Positions 19,610 to 31,728 of a stretch of 64,000 nt of DNA are shown here, piece after piece. Numbering within the stretch: position 1 is the stretch's first letter; every line of letters begins with the position of its first letter. The notes under the pieces are model-generated. The model was given only the letters and a program-made list of their open reading frames with translations, searched no databases and had not been told where the DNA came from. Source of the DNA: Triatoma infestans (Eukaryota; Arthropoda; Insecta; Hemiptera; Reduviidae). The position numbers and the translations under genes are program-made. The stretch is taken from assembly GCA_011037195.1 (NCBI GenBank), contig JAAEAF010002769.1:81106-145105 (forward strand). Direction: 5' to 3'.

Positions 19610-22300
19610 ATAAATGAATTTACTAATAATTTCTTTGTTACTTATGTCTTAAAAAAAGATTTTAACTAAATTAACAACTAATTAATCCTTATCGATCTTG
19701 CCTTGAACGTGAGCAGTCCCATATTCGAATAGTTAGTAGGGGCTGCACTTGCTGAGCCACTTTTTGAGCAAAATATTGAAGTAAAGAGAAGCTGGGAATT
19801 GACGAATTCAAGTTGTGTTGATAATTCGTTCTCCAACAAAAATTGCTGTCTGGGAAGTTCTGGCAGAGGACTTGTTATTTTATTTCTTTAATTCCTGTAA
19901 TTATTCGAGTGGACGTATTCGAATTTCTGCCTATGAGAATTAGCAACCATAGCCTTCATTTTATTTTAAATGCGAATTTTTCTGTTTTAAAACAATTTAG
20001 GTATTTTAATATACAAAATCTTTTCGAATTCAAATTTCTGCTCAAAATTGTTCCAGTTTTTAACAATACTTCCTGGAAAACTTGTAGAAATGTTTATAGA
20101 TTTTGTTTAACGTTAAAAAAGTTATCGATGTTATAGACATTAGAGAAGCGCAATCGAAAGTAATAGATCTATTTCTATGTTGATAATCCTCATTCAAATC
20201 CTTAAGAAAATCTTGAATCTTCTGATTGAGATCGCATCCTTGGTTTGATATAAACCGACGCTTCGTATTGCCATAGGTGTCTAGAAATAATGAAATGTCT
20301 TCAGGGAATTATCAGTGTCACTTCAAAATAGTGAAATGTATATGATTCTATACAGCTGCGGACAATTGTATATAAGACGTCCAAAAAATTAATTGCAACA
20401 CGCATCGAAGTGTGCATTCAGTGAATCACTTATTTATCAGTAGCGATTGTATTTCGGACTGTAGCGATATATTTCAGATACCATTTGTTTTGGCAATGCA
20501 CAATACATGAAAAATCGGCATTGTAAAAATAAATAAATTCCTGAGTCCTTTATCGGATAAATAGCTAATTTGAGCAAGTCCCAGACATTGAGAAAGAAGA
20601 AGTGCACAAGCAAGGACGATATTTTTCTTATGAGCAGAACTTGGTTACATCTGCTCATAACAGATTTCCTGACAAAACAAGGCATATTATCAGCAATGTG
20701 ACAACAGATCTCTGGCCTAGATGGGAGGAAGTTAAACTTAGTCCCCACTCAACTATAGCCAATCATTTCGGAGATAGAGAAGTGGAAATTAGTCGTCATT
20801 TTTCTACCCTATAACAAGCCTGCTGCGACTCTAGCCAGTATGATTTAAAAGATAAAAGCAGCGAACTACCCTCAAGAAGCCGATGGCAGCATGGACGAAA
20901 CGTCCTTTATTGCCAAACTATAGATGCGATCTTAACCCAAAGAGTCAGGATTTCCTGGTCTTTTTGCTTTGATAACGGTGTTCTCAGAAATGGTGCATGC
21001 ATCGACAGCTTTGAAGAGAAATATTAGTCCACCACTAATAATTGTCACAGCCCATAATCTCGTTTACTGCATTCTGCTATATCACAGAATTGACGTTATA
21101 ACATTTAAACATTTAACTATTATATAAATTAGTTTATAAAATTATAACTACTGAATACATAAATGTCAATAGTAAAGAGTAATTATTAGTAAAACAGTTT
21201 TCCACTTTAAATACCATTTAGCCTTCCAATTGAGATACTATACCTTCGAATGCCTACTCCAATCTATTTCAGTTGCTATCGCTTCCTAATGGAAATCACG
21301 GAAATATATGGAACGCAAATATAAGAATGGGGCTCCGGAAATCTCTTTGCTAAACATTTTTATATTTTGATTTAATATGAACTCTCAGCTCTCAGTAGCC
21401 GGCTAAAAGTGTCTTGCCCGAAAGGACCTTTAAAAATATTTGTAAAATTTGCAGTTAATTTAATAATTTTTTATTAATATATTAATTTAATTTCATTTTG
21501 GCTAATACATCCAGTTGTTTCACTACAAATATTAGACAAAATCTGTTAAATTATTTTAATAACATACTTTGTAAAAATCAGAAATCCTAAGCCATTAAAA
21601 AATTAAGCATTTATAAATAAATAGTAATAGTTAATAGTGTAAAATTTCGGGTTTCATCGCAAAGCATTTATCATGAGCAAAAATTGTGCAGATATCTGAC
21701 ATCTAATTTTCAACGTTTCACTATAGTAATAAGATATGAAATCTAAGTTATTTGAACTACTTGTTTTCTTATTTTATGTATGAATATTCAATCGAAAATA
21801 GTAATTTGGAAAGTGTGTTAATGGAATATAGCATGTTTCAGTCAAATTAAACATTTTTCCAACCAATGTAAACCTTTTTTCACTCATTATAGGGCTCCCT
21901 TTCAGATTAAAAGCTTGCGAAATTCTCTATCTTTTGAGGCTTGTTGGTTTTGATATTTGGTAGCAATTGTTAGCTTATTGGCCTTTTAATTTGGGTTGAA
22001 ACACAAACACAATAATATTTTTTATTTACTCTTTTAATTTTATACCAACATTTGGACGAAGATTGCTCGGCTTCCTCAGAAGATATTTATAAAGTAAAGA
22101 AAAATAAAAAATTAAGACATGCTGTTCAACATGTGTTAGTGTAAACAAAAATCAGGAGATATTAACCTAGCCTAGATTCATATAATGAAAAAAGGGAAGG
22201 TTAACTTTGGACGTTTGTTTTAAATTACTTACTTAACCAGCGACTTCCTTCATTTAGGTTGCCGTCAGGTCACTCCCTGTATTAATTTTATTTAATGATA
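19610..22300. other. Intergenic DNA without assignable gene
   Basis: A frame at 20602-20814 (about 70 residues, with TRHIISNVTTDLWPRWEEVK) is the only one with ordinary amino-acid composition. I do not recognise it, it is bounded by stops, and no splice context is evident. The rest is AT-rich. A cttcctcagaagatatttat motif at about 22070 resembles the inner ends of fold-back MITEs elsewhere in the window. Confidence 0.5.
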
Positions 22301-22309
22301 TTTAATTTA

Positions 22310-22480
22310 AAGTTTTTTATGGCGGCTTCTTTGGACTGTGGGACCCAGAGCTTTCTCAGTGCACTGCCGGTCTCCGGGTAGTGTTTTTCAACAGACACGC
22401 GAGAAAAATCTAAGGTGAGCGCTGCCTAAATTCGAACACGGGACCTTCACTCCTTCTTATCCATTTTGCTAGTCACGCCC
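22310..22480 (-). mobile_element. SINE S1 relic, minus strand
   Basis: The order of blocks matches the S1 family on the minus strand: tail-side ggcggc and tttctcagtgcactgccgg, then ctccgggtagtg, and a head with attcgaacacgggacctt (a decayed B box). A family-like aaaaatctaaggtgag stretch separates body and head. Diverged and with a shortened tail. Confidence 0.65.
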
Positions 22481-22537
22481 TTTTTAATTTATATTTATAT
22501 TAATTTTAAAGAGTAAAGGGTAATTTTATATTAAAAG

Positions 22538-22562
22538 GTTTCTCACCAGATTTTTTTTTATT
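22538..22562 (+). repeat. HINE-like 3' terminus remnant
   Basis: ggtttctcaccagatttttt matches the last bases of the family (tttcacaccaga and T-run). Only this short end remains recognisable. Confidence 0.35.
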
Positions 22563-24019
22563 TAAACAAATAAATCCTGCCAGCTTCCTTCACTAGATTG
22601 ACATAGTAGAGCCATGTATATATAACTTTTATATATATAACACGTTTTATTCTTATATTTTGTTTTTGTCGATTTAATTATTTAGAAAAAAGATTTAAAA
22701 TGTATGAAAAAGGTTAAATTTGGCTGAGAAATATCTTGAGTGAATAATATCATGTTTGATGCTGCTCGGCTTGTGACATCTTGAATTGTAATGCAAAGAT
22801 TTTGTTCTGAATGTGTTTATTGCTAAAAAAAAATGGCATTTTAAGACAACAATTATATGTAAAATTAATGATAATTATTCTTAAAATAATAATAATAATA
22901 ATAATTATCACTGAAAGTATACCATTACTAAAAGTGAAAATGAAGCCCATAATATTAGGAAAAAAAAAGGTTGTTTGGTAAAATAATAAGGGCTGATCTT
23001 TAATCGTCTATATACAGTTCTTAAAAGTCTGATGTCCTTGATTACAGTAGCGATCAGTGATAACCTCAAAACTGTTAGTTCAAATTTTCCTCAGCCTTTT
23101 TCAGAATTCCCGTTTAATGCAGGTACTCTCCTCCTTACACCTTTTCTATGAGCGAACGAATATCGAGCATTCTATTTCCTCATTTTTCCATTTTACAGGT
23201 CCCTTAAAATTTCAAACTAATACTTTTCGCTCTACCCTTAATTTGAATGGTTCCTCCGCATACCTTTATTGGGCCTATATTCGAACGCGAGCGCTTCAGT
23301 AAATTCCAGCGTAAACTCAGAAGTTTTTAGTAAAAATTTCGCCATTGGGATCATACCAATATCCGTATGTTGCTGCAAAATTAATCTAGTTTCTTCCATA
23401 AAGTCTCTGGCCTGTGTGACTTCATAGCCTTATTGAACCTCACTTTTATACCTGCTGGATGATATTGGATTTTATTATGTTTAACTTCATTACATTAGAT
23501 GCGAATACATTAAAAACTGTCAAAAAGTAATAACGCGGTTCCATTGTCGAACCCAAAACTGTTCCAATCCTACTAAAAATGTGTTCCATTAGAAACTTTA
23601 CTAGACGCAGATGTTAAGTTGAATGCTTCTGGCTTTTTTGTAACCAGCTATCAAAATTCCCAAAAAAAAAGAACTGTTTGTTTGAGGAAAACCCCAGCAA
23701 AATCAATATGGATCCGCTTCTCAGGTCTTTCGGGACGGCTGCTCTTTCTTAATGGCTATTAGTATTATAAGAACGCTTTCAGTTTCATTCCTCATCTGTA
23801 AGTCTGCCATAATTCCATCTGACAAACAAAGGAAAGGAAACAGTGACATTTTGAAAAAGTAAAAAGAAAAAAGTTTTATTTCATTAGAGAATGTAAATTA
23901 GAGCTAAACTTCGAAAAATTTAATGTAGATTCAAGAAGGGCTTTGTATATGTTATTGCCCAAGTATATCTTTCAAATCAACTTACTCAAACAATTTAGGT
24001 CTTTCATCCCTCGCATATG
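22563..24019. other. Intergenic DNA, nothing assignable
   Basis: AT-rich sequence with an (aat)n run near 22887-22903. Short frames have no recognisable motifs. Confidence 0.5.
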
Positions 24020-24118
24020 CTCCTAAGGCTAGAGAAAAATTTAAGGAAGTGCTATCTGGATTGGAAGAATCCAGGGCCTCCGCGTTCCATTCCAACACGC
24101 TATCACTAAGCTTCAAGG
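24020..24118 (-). mobile_element. SINE S1 head relic, minus strand
   Basis: Aligned to the S1 copy at 737-986, it keeps agggcctccgcgttcc-attc and acgctatcactaagctt, the family's anticodon-arm and A-box region, plus the aaaaattt linker. The body is missing. It abuts the MITE at 24152. Confidence 0.6.
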
Positions 24119-24151
24119 TATTTATAATTTTGAATGGTAAAACCAATATTA

Positions 24152-24828
24152 GGTTTGTTCGTGCAGCAGTCCCAAACCGTGAGGAGCATGCGCACAGAGA
24201 TTATGGTGTTCTTGCAGCAGTTTCTCAAACTCAAACGGTTTCCAACTCAGAGTAATGTGTTTGTGCTGTTTCTCAAACTGTCAGCAAACCATTTGCAAAC
24301 TGTCATAGCATTCAGAGCTCAAAGCTTCAACCAATTTCAAACTGGCAGTCCGACGCATGCGCAAAGCACTTTTAACGCATTAAATTATTTCTTATTCTGC
24401 TTCTCCGACTGTCTTGCCCAATATTCCTTTCCTTTTTTTTTTTTGACTTAACCTGTGTTTGTGGATATAACCACTTAGAATAATTTTCGGTTCTCTGCTA
24501 TCTCAGACAGTCGTATACGAATAGATATCTCGTATTTTATGTTGTACTCAATGTCTAGTTATTTATTTGCTATATCCTAACCATTTTTAGTGAAACTGAT
24601 TTCTTACAGATGTATGGAGCTAATAACTGTAAAACTAACCTTCCATTATTTTTTCCTGTATGCTTTATAATTATCACGGTACAATACTGATCACAAAGCG
24701 TTCTTGCAGGTTAAATTTCCAACATCTTCAAACTGGGCATGGTGGAGCATGCGCAGTAAAACCAGTTTGCAAACCGTCAGGTTTCTTTGTGTAAAACCAG
24801 TATCACAAACTCGCTGCACGAACAAACC
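24152..24828. mobile_element. MITE with perfect TIR and TA target
   Basis: An 18-bp perfect inverted repeat, taggtttgttcgtgcagc (24150-24167) and its complement (24813-24830), bounds the element. If TA is the duplicated target, the element is ggtttg...caaacc. Inside, short motifs related to tttcaaactg and gcatgcgca recur near both ends as subterminal repeats, which are usual binding sites for a transposase. There is no coding capacity, so an autonomous relative elsewhere would have mobilised it. Confidence 0.75.
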
Positions 24829-24830
24829 TA

Positions 24831-27120
24831 TCCTATAGACTCTTTTTACTTATTTCTTAATTGAACAATATTTTCAATTGAAAATAAATGTTTGACCATG
24901 CCCATCTAGTTTACTAAAGAACCTTTTATTCAAAATTAAAAATACTTAATAAGCGCAATTGGGAAGCGCGGATTGACCAGTTCAAACATTAAATGATATT
25001 GCCGGGATCTCTTCTATCTTTATATTTATACTAGGCTCATGCCAGCCCTTACTGGTTTGTGTATTTATTTAAAGAGAACAAGAATAATGTTTTCCGTCTC
25101 TCAAGAATTATATTAAGTTTTTCAAACTGCGCTTTCCAATTTAATGAAACAATACAAAAAAAAAAACAACAAAAAAATACAATATTTTCTGGAAAATTAA
25201 ACAAGAGATATATTGCAATAATGAATATAAAATTAGGTTAAAAAAATAAACATAAATATATAATATATATTTGTAAAAGTATACATACGATTATTGCAGT
25301 TGTAAGTATTTATAATAATGTACACTCGACCCCATCTCTAAATCTACCCTCCCAAATCATTGGCGCAATTTTGTCGATAAATTTAAATATTTATTTTTTG
25401 AATTTATAGGCATGAATGTTGGTATTTCGGTAAGTGTAAAATGGGTAAATAAATAAATAAGGCCATAATCGGTCGAAACTCCATAAAATTTGGTATATAA
25501 GTAATTGGGTTTTGTATGTAAATAAATTAGGTAGGATAAATGTTTGAAAAATAAAAAATGTCATCAATAAAATAAAAACCATTTTAATCCATTCGGGGTT
25601 TGATTGTGACGAAAGATTTTGATATATTTCAAATAATGTTGGATAGAAATTTTGAACTGGAAAAGTAGGATAACATAATATGACATCTTAGGACTTCCGT
25701 GGAGTGAATGAACTTTGTTATTCCTCTGAAATAACTGATTTAGTCATTAATGTTTATTAATTTATATTTAGTTATGCCTTTTTTTGAAGTACATTTATAA
25801 ATGAAAAGAATAGAATTTTAAATGTTTAGGTTGAGACCCTCTCAAAACTTGTTTTTGCTGAACTGATGTTTCATTCATATTGCAATTGATGTGCAGCAAT
25901 CTGTACGGTTAATAGAATTGTAAACCGGTCTAACATTGGTTTAAGGAAAAGGGAGATATTTCTTTCTAAGAACCGAAGGATCCCTAAAAATTTACTGTAA
26001 GCTGGAGATGTGGCCGTTTCCAGATGAATGCACTGCTAAACATCTTTAACATCTATACCGCTATTGCTATTGCTACGACCCTACATTATTCATTATTTCA
26101 GAATGAAGAGAATTATGGTTATAATCGCTGCAAGCAATAATGCTGTATCGACATTCACAAGATGCCTAACTTCAAAACCCTTTCTAGACATACGTGTATG
26201 AACAGTCATTAAATCAGTTGTTATATATCTCAAGTGACCTATAGCTTTAGGTTGAATGTGCCGTTGAGGGATCCATTCTGAGGCTTTAATAACTTAGAAA
26301 GGAATGCCCTTTGTGGATGAATCGTATGGGGGGATCACTTGACTAGAGAACGCTCTTTGCCATTCGACGTCAGCAAGGGAGACGTCGTTTAAGGTGGCTC
26401 CGAGGATGTGGAAGCGAACGTGAGGAGTCTTGGTACTTAAGTAGTGCTCTAAGGGTGACTAGAGAGAGCAATGGGGGAAGCCATTTGATATAGAAAGGGT
26501 CGTGTCAGGTCCTAGTTCACATATTGCAAGCGTATGTTATTTTATAGTGGCTCAGTTTGAAAAGCAGACTCAGTTTCACTTTTTCAGACTTTTACGACTT
26601 TACTGTGGTAAATGCTTAGATTTACATGTAAAACTTAGGTTGTAACAATTTTCAGACTTTTACGGTAATATGTATATATATATATATCATTATGCATATA
26701 AATACAGTTAGCGTCAGAACTAGCATTCAGATCATTTTTTTTTTTAACAAAGAGAAAGTAACCAGAATATTCTATAAATGATGAGAAATTAAAAAAAAAA
26801 AATAGTGTAAGAATCATGAAGAAATCGTTTGCAATAATGATTGAAACTCATTTTACCAAAAGCTGCAGTCCACCCTCTGGAGAACATCTCTTAAAATAGT
26901 GTAGTCTACCAAATTCGCTAGGAGATACTAGAGGTTTTTTTTTTTTTTACTTTTCCTATTAACTTTGTTTCTTTGATTTGTTTGTAAATTTTCACCTTTA
27001 AATGCCGAAAAAATGAAGTTTTTTAAAGTTCTTGGTTTAAAAATTGATTAACATCCCCACGAATTGCCATAATTTTAATATTGTCATCAACTTCAACTTC
27101 CATCGAAGTTATTAATATTA
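24831..27120. other. Intergenic DNA
   Basis: AT-rich apart from a patch at about 26330-26510 with higher GC (gacgtcagcaagggagacg), which I cannot assign. Contains the left copy of the 114-bp repeat at 25594. No gene supported. Confidence 0.5.
25594..25707 (+). repeat. 114-bp direct repeat, left copy
   Basis: From cggggtttgattgtgacg to ttccgtggagtga, 111 of 114 positions equal the copy at 30065-30178. No inverted ends or tail are visible. It may be a small satellite-like or truncated element. Confidence 0.85.
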
Positions 27121-27123
27121 TTA

Positions 27124-27146
27124 GTATTATTATTATTATTATTATT

Positions 27147-27181
<35 letters not shown>

Positions 27182-27194
27182 CAATAATAATAAA
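27124..27194. repeat. (ATT)n-(AAT)n microsatellite, hairpin-forming
   Basis: A run of ATT is followed directly by a run of AAT, so the two halves are complementary and form a perfect hairpin. It may mark the tails of two inverted LINE copies. Confidence 0.9.
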
Positions 27195-27434
27195 ATGAAC
27201 ATTGGAAGCCAATAATAGAGGTTTGGGAGATTAACTGCTATGTGATTGACAAATTAAAAAAAATACTTGCTCTTGCACAAAGAGAAAAATTAAATAAAAC
27301 TATGGCAAATGTCAGTTAGCGTATGTTTATATATTTTGTGTACAGTATAAATTATAAAAATATTTAGATAATAAATAAGTAAATAAACGGAATAAATCCG
27401 TTAGTTTGCTGTTGTACATTATCATAACGAGTAA

Positions 27435-27439
<5 letters not shown>

Positions 27440-27466
<27 letters not shown>
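27440..27466. repeat. Poly-A run (27 bp)
   Basis: A pure A run in otherwise AT-rich DNA followed by gcgaagagggtcgagtgcg, a sharp change of composition. It could be the tail of an old retro-insertion, but no body is recognisable upstream. Confidence 0.7.
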
Positions 27467-28019
27467 GCGAAGAGGGTCGAGTGCGTGCGTTTTACAAAAT
27501 TTTTGCAGATTTCTTCCCATATTTTTTAGAAAGTAAAAAATAGTAAATAATATTTAAAAATTAAATAAAAATTGTGTAACTGAGAAGATGCAATAAGAGA
27601 ATAAAAACTCTAAATGTAAAATAAAAATGTATTTTATCAAAATGTCTTCTTTTAGTGTACTTAATTAAAAAATGAAAAAAAAAAAATTTAGTTCATTCTG
27701 AAAAGTGCATGGAAAAAACTATAAATAGAGTTGAGATAATATGTATAAATTATTAAAAAAAAAAATATTAAAAAACTTTTTTTCTTAAAATAAAAATAAA
27801 AAATAAACAAAAATTTTAATTTTTTTACATGTTAATTATTCAATAAAATTCGTATATTGTATATTTGTATTTTGTACATAAAATATATAGTTCATTATGA
27901 AAAAAATCCTATATAACATTGACGGTGATTTTCCTGGTATCCAAAAGATTTAGCTGGATAAGAAGATCAAACGCCACAGGACTTTACCGAAGTCACGTTC
28001 TTGATTTAGTTGTCTGTGA

Positions 28020-28560
28020 CTTGTCTTCACAGATGAGCTTCAGACTTTATGGCAGGAAAGGAGATCTAGTCTCTTGGTGTGCCATTGCAATCTTATTTAA
28101 CTGGGATGTGCTGGGTCACATCAGCTATAAGTTTAAGTCTGGAAGGAAGATCTAGTCTGTTAGTTTGTTAAGTACTGTGTCGTTGAGTGGTAAAATAAAT
28201 TCTCAGTTCAAACCTGAGTCAAGTGAGCTTCATACTTATCAGGAGGGAAGATATAGTTCATTAGTTTGTTATGTATGCTGCGCCATTGCGAGACGACATG
28301 GTTCAGTTGAGTTCTGGTCTTTAGTAGCAAAGAACATTCAGTCTCTTAGTATGTTACCTACAGTGTTGTTGCGAATTAAATTGAGTGAGACATCCTGATT
28401 TAGATGGGCCCCAGACTTTAGTCAGGAAGAAAGATCCAGTCCTAAGTTTTTTAAGTACGCTGCGCCATTTTGAGCTGACTTGGACTGGAACGTCCAACGT
28501 GAGCTCTCGTTTTGGGTTAGGAAAGAAGATTAGTCTGTTAGTTTCAGGGTTGACATGAGA
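28020..28560. repeat. Decaying tandem array, ~95-bp unit, about six copies
   Basis: A motif of the form cagacttta-caggaa-gaagatctagtctgttag-tttgttaagtacgctgcgccatt recurs at about 28034, 28130, 28224, 28315, 28410 and 28510 with increasing divergence. Two short open frames (27919 and 28165) run over it, but the period (~95) and stops argue against coding. It resembles the edge of a satellite array. Confidence 0.75.
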
Positions 28561-29177
28561 GTTTTTTTAAAAATAAAATCCATCCAGATTTTTACTTTTA
28601 CTTTTTAGTTTTTAATTAGTTAGTACAAAGGAAAGTAAGCAACTAATCATTGGAAAGCTGAGGTATAACTCAATTAATTGAGGTTTTTCATTTATTGATA
28701 TGCCTTGCAAAAGAGTTTGTGTCTATATTTTAAAAAGGTATGGAAGAGAACCATGAAGAAAATAGTAAGAACACATTAAAATATACAGTATGGTCATTAA
28801 TTGGAAAAAATTGTATCTATTCAAAAACTATTAAAAAAATTATTTATTTACATTAATGTCATCAATGGTAAATGTCAACATGGTTGAAGTCTGTACAATC
28901 ACCACAAAATAAATTACAAAACATTCCATATACATTCTTGAAGTAACAGTCTGTTTGAAAAAGTAGCCTCCTCATATCTAGAAACATCCTTCTTAGTCTC
29001 CAGATTACTGAAGCATAATAATGCTTCTCATATGAAGTGTAGACGTTTTGTTTACAAAATTTGCCTCAGCCAGATACAGGTTTTAAAAACCGAAGAGTAC
29101 TTACATGGTTTACAGGAAGAACTACGGGAAGAACATTATAATGAAATGTTGTTGAACTTTATGGCTGTTTAATATAT
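28561..29177. other. Intergenic DNA
   Basis: AT-rich, no assignable feature; it ends at the fold-back element at 29180. Confidence 0.5.
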
Positions 29178-29179
29178 TA

Positions 29180-29625
29180 TTAATTTATGTAGGGTGGTGG
29201 TAAGAATATGAACCTCTCTTTAACAGCCTTATATAATTCTATTTTTCTTGAATAGAATTACATTTTTTCCCGACGTTCCGACACTCTGCATGTCATTCTC
29301 AAGGGAAGATTATTTTACAATTGTTAATGTATACAATCTGAAATACAAAAAATTTTTTAGTAGTACACTTATACAGAATTCTAAATATTAAACATTATGA
29401 ATGTCCAACAAATTAGATTTACCAATCTCTATTGCAAGATGTGATGTAAATATAAAAAATTAAATTAGGGTTGTAATTGATTAAAATATTATACGTTAAT
29501 TTAAATTCCCTTGAGAATGACACGCGGAGTGTCGGGACGACGGAATTCTATTCAAGAAAAATATAATTATATGAAGCTGTTAAAGAGGTTCATATTGTTA
29601 CCACCCTACATAAATTATTATGAAA
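29180..29625. mobile_element. Fold-back MITE (inner end with cattctcaaggg motif)
   Basis: Left arm (29180-29318) reads atttatgtagggtggtgg then atgaacctctctttaaca, cttgaatagaatt, ccgacgttccgacactc and cattctcaaggg. The right arm (about 29505-29625) is the inverted complement, ending accaccctacataaat. The AT-rich centre lacks coding capacity. The outer end atttatgtagggtgg is shared by both sides. Confidence 0.8.
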
Positions 29626-29805
29626 TATACTTCAAGGCGCGGTAGTTATTTTTATCTTACCAAAAATCTGTTATAAATGTTTTATTTATGATAGGGCCAT
29701 GTATATATGTAATTGAAACAGGCTACAAAATCAAATCCATGGCTTTCTTAGTAGTCTAATTTGGCTGACTGCTTTTCTTTCTATACGATAGTTGTCTATA
29801 AAAGT

Positions 29806-30060
29806 GTATGAAATGCGGTGGTAGAATATATGTGGGCAGGAGGTGTGAGCTCGATTCGCCCGTGGATCGGCTAAATCCTATCCATTTGCACACATCTACA
29901 GGCCCTAACGTGGGGAAGGGTGCGTAATTGTGTTCTCCGTGTATGGTATCGGTCGAGTTGTTCGGCTGAATTCTTCTCGGGAATGAAGAATGACAAGGTC
30001 AATGGACACCAAATTCGCTAAAAGTAGCTAGCCCACATCTATTAGGCTATATCTATATAT
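29806..30060 (+). mobile_element. Probable tRNA-Gly-like SINE
   Basis: The head gcggtggtagaatatatgtg matches the D-arm/A-box layout of glycine tRNA (gtggtagaat), and gagctcgattcgcccg is a fair B box. A ~190-bp body follows and ends at a TA-rich run. It differs from the S1 family. Ends and duplication are not resolved. Confidence 0.5.
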
Positions 30061-30064
30061 ATAT

Positions 30065-30178
30065 CGGGGTTTGATTGTGACGAAAGATTTTGATATATTT
30101 CAAATAATGTTGGATACAAATTTTGAACTGGAAAAGTAGGATAACACAATATGACATCTTAGAACTTCCGTGGAGTGA
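30065..30178 (+). repeat. 114-bp direct repeat, right copy
   Basis: Matches 25594-25707 with three differences. It sits between AT dinucleotide runs, ending 18 bp before the 5' LTR of the Gypsy element. Confidence 0.85.
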
Positions 30179-30196
30179 TAATATTTATATATATAT

Positions 30197-30598
30197 AATA
30201 ACTCAGCCACTGGTGCCATCTGGGAGAGAAAGCAGGTACCTCAAGTTCTCCTAGTGGCCGCTAGGAAGCGCTGGCGGCGCGCTCTAGCTCTTTCGAGAAT
30301 AATCGAGAACCTTCCAGATCCTTCACTGCTATAAAAGGTAAACAACAGCTGAAGTCGAGTTGAGTTTAAAGAGAGTCTTGTTACAAACGAAGTGTTCGTT
30401 AGTGAATAGTGTATAAAAAGTGAACTAAGTGAACTTCGGTTGGTTTAAACTGTGTATTAATTATTATTAAGTGCTTTATTTGTAATTTATTGTGTGAAAC
30501 AATAAATTGGTGTTTTTTTTTTGAAGTTTAGAGTGTTTTATCTAAACGAACCCACTTAGAAACAGTTGCAGTAGCTAGTTCAGAGGGAAAACGTTACA
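30197..30598 (+). repeat. 5' LTR of the Gypsy element
   Basis: 402 bp ending cgttaca. The first two bases are AA where the 3' LTR has TG, so the 5' edge is mutated. A TATA box (tataaaa, 30330-30336) and AATAAA (30501-30506) mark promoter and poly-A signal. The segment ccgctaggaagcgctgg at 30258 is the start of the part copied into gag. Confidence 0.9.
30330..30336 (+). promoter_or_regulatory. TATA box in 5' LTR
   Basis: TATAAAA in a GC-richer stretch, at the same place in the 3' LTR (36200-36206). It would set the start of the retroelement transcript (U3/R boundary about 25-30 bp on). Confidence 0.7.
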
Positions 30599-30600
30599 TT

Positions 30601-30618
30601 TGGTGTCAGAAGTGGGAT
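30601..30618 (+). promoter_or_regulatory. Primer-binding site, tRNA-Leu type
   Basis: TGGTGTCAGAAGTGGGAT starts two bases after the LTR end. It is complementary to the 3' end of animal tRNA-Leu (tcccacttctgaca plus CCA), so reverse transcription was primed by leucine tRNA. Confidence 0.88.
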
Positions 30619-30689
30619 AAAATCTCTAAACAGGTAATAGTTTAGTATCAGTTTGTTGTATGCCATAAGTACCAGAAGTCAAACGCGGA

Positions 30690-31728
30690 AAATGGAGGAC
30701 TGAAGATGAAAGAAATGCGAGAGGAAATAAAGAGGGGCCAGGATGAAATAGACGAAAATAAGAGGGGCCAGGAAGAAATGAAATGATGAAAAAGGAAGAG
30801 CCGAGAGGAAGCGAAAAGGGGGCAGGATGAAATGAGAGAAGAAATAAAAATAGAGATAAATAAGATCCAAGAAGGAATGAAGAATGACATAGACAAGGTC
30901 CAAGAAGAATTAGACCAGGTCCAAGAAGAAATGAAAAAGGTCCAAGAGGAGTTAAAATCCGAAATGGAGAGGAAGATAAGCGTGGTAGAACAGTACGTAA
31001 GACGCCGATTGGAAAGCACGGAGACTGGCTTGCCCAAGGTTGGAGTTGGAGCCACTCCAATGGCAGACGTACAGGAAAATGAAGGCCCCCGAGTGGCGTT
31101 CAGAGCTCTTGCGCAAATTAAGCCGCCAACCTATGATGGAGCATTATCGTGGGCAAACTGTTTGCTACAATTTAATGCTGCCGCTTCCGCAAATGGATGG
31201 AGCGAAAAAGAGAAAGCAACATCACTGATTATCTCGCTGCGGGGCTCCAGAGCATTCCGGAGGATCACCGAGGAGATTTTGCCCATTTGAGCGAACACAT
31301 GGAGAGGAGGTTCGGCGACAAGCATATGCAGGAACTGTACAGGACGCAGTTCAAAACACGGCGCCAACACCCGGGTGAAACACTCTAACAATTTAGTGCC
31401 GATATCTCCCGCTTGGTTAGAATGGCGTTCCCCGGCCTGGATGATAATCTTCTGGAGGAATTTGCTGCGGATGCCTTCGCCGACGGCCTGAAGGACTCCG
31501 AATTAAAACAGGCTATCAAGTTGGCCAGATCAAGAACGATCGGGGAGGCGCTGGCAAGAGCTTTAGAATTTGAGGCTGTACAAAAGAGCATCTAAAAGGC
31601 ACCAGTTCGGGTAAGGCAGACTTATGTGAAGCCATCTGTCGCTCCAAGTGCTGGTAAAGCGAAGGAGAAAATTGAAGAAGACATTGTGGAGCAGTTTGTA
31701 GAGTGTCTGGTTCGGGAACTGGTGCCCC
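30690..31728 (+). pseudogene. Gypsy gag (broken)
   Basis: The 5' part encodes a long Lys/Glu coiled coil of repeated QEE/EEM heptads (30690-30985), partly arising from repeated cc-aagaagaa units. A capsid-like region follows: a first frame through PTYDGALSWANCLLQF ending near 31287, a second frame from 31197 to a TAA at 31386, and continuation with FPGLDDNLLEEFAADAFADG to 31593. Thus there is at least one shift and two stops. The nucleocapsid is cut by an LTR fragment (next entry). Confidence 0.82.

Noticed and set aside
20602..20814. Possible small gene (TTDLWPRWEEVK)
   Set aside because: Could not be linked to a family or to neighbouring exons; left as unassigned DNA.
30626..31060. Long minus-strand frames opposite gag
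   Set aside because: They mirror the purine-rich coiled-coil code of gag; hydrophobic Phe/Leu/Ser composition is the complement of Glu/Lys codons.
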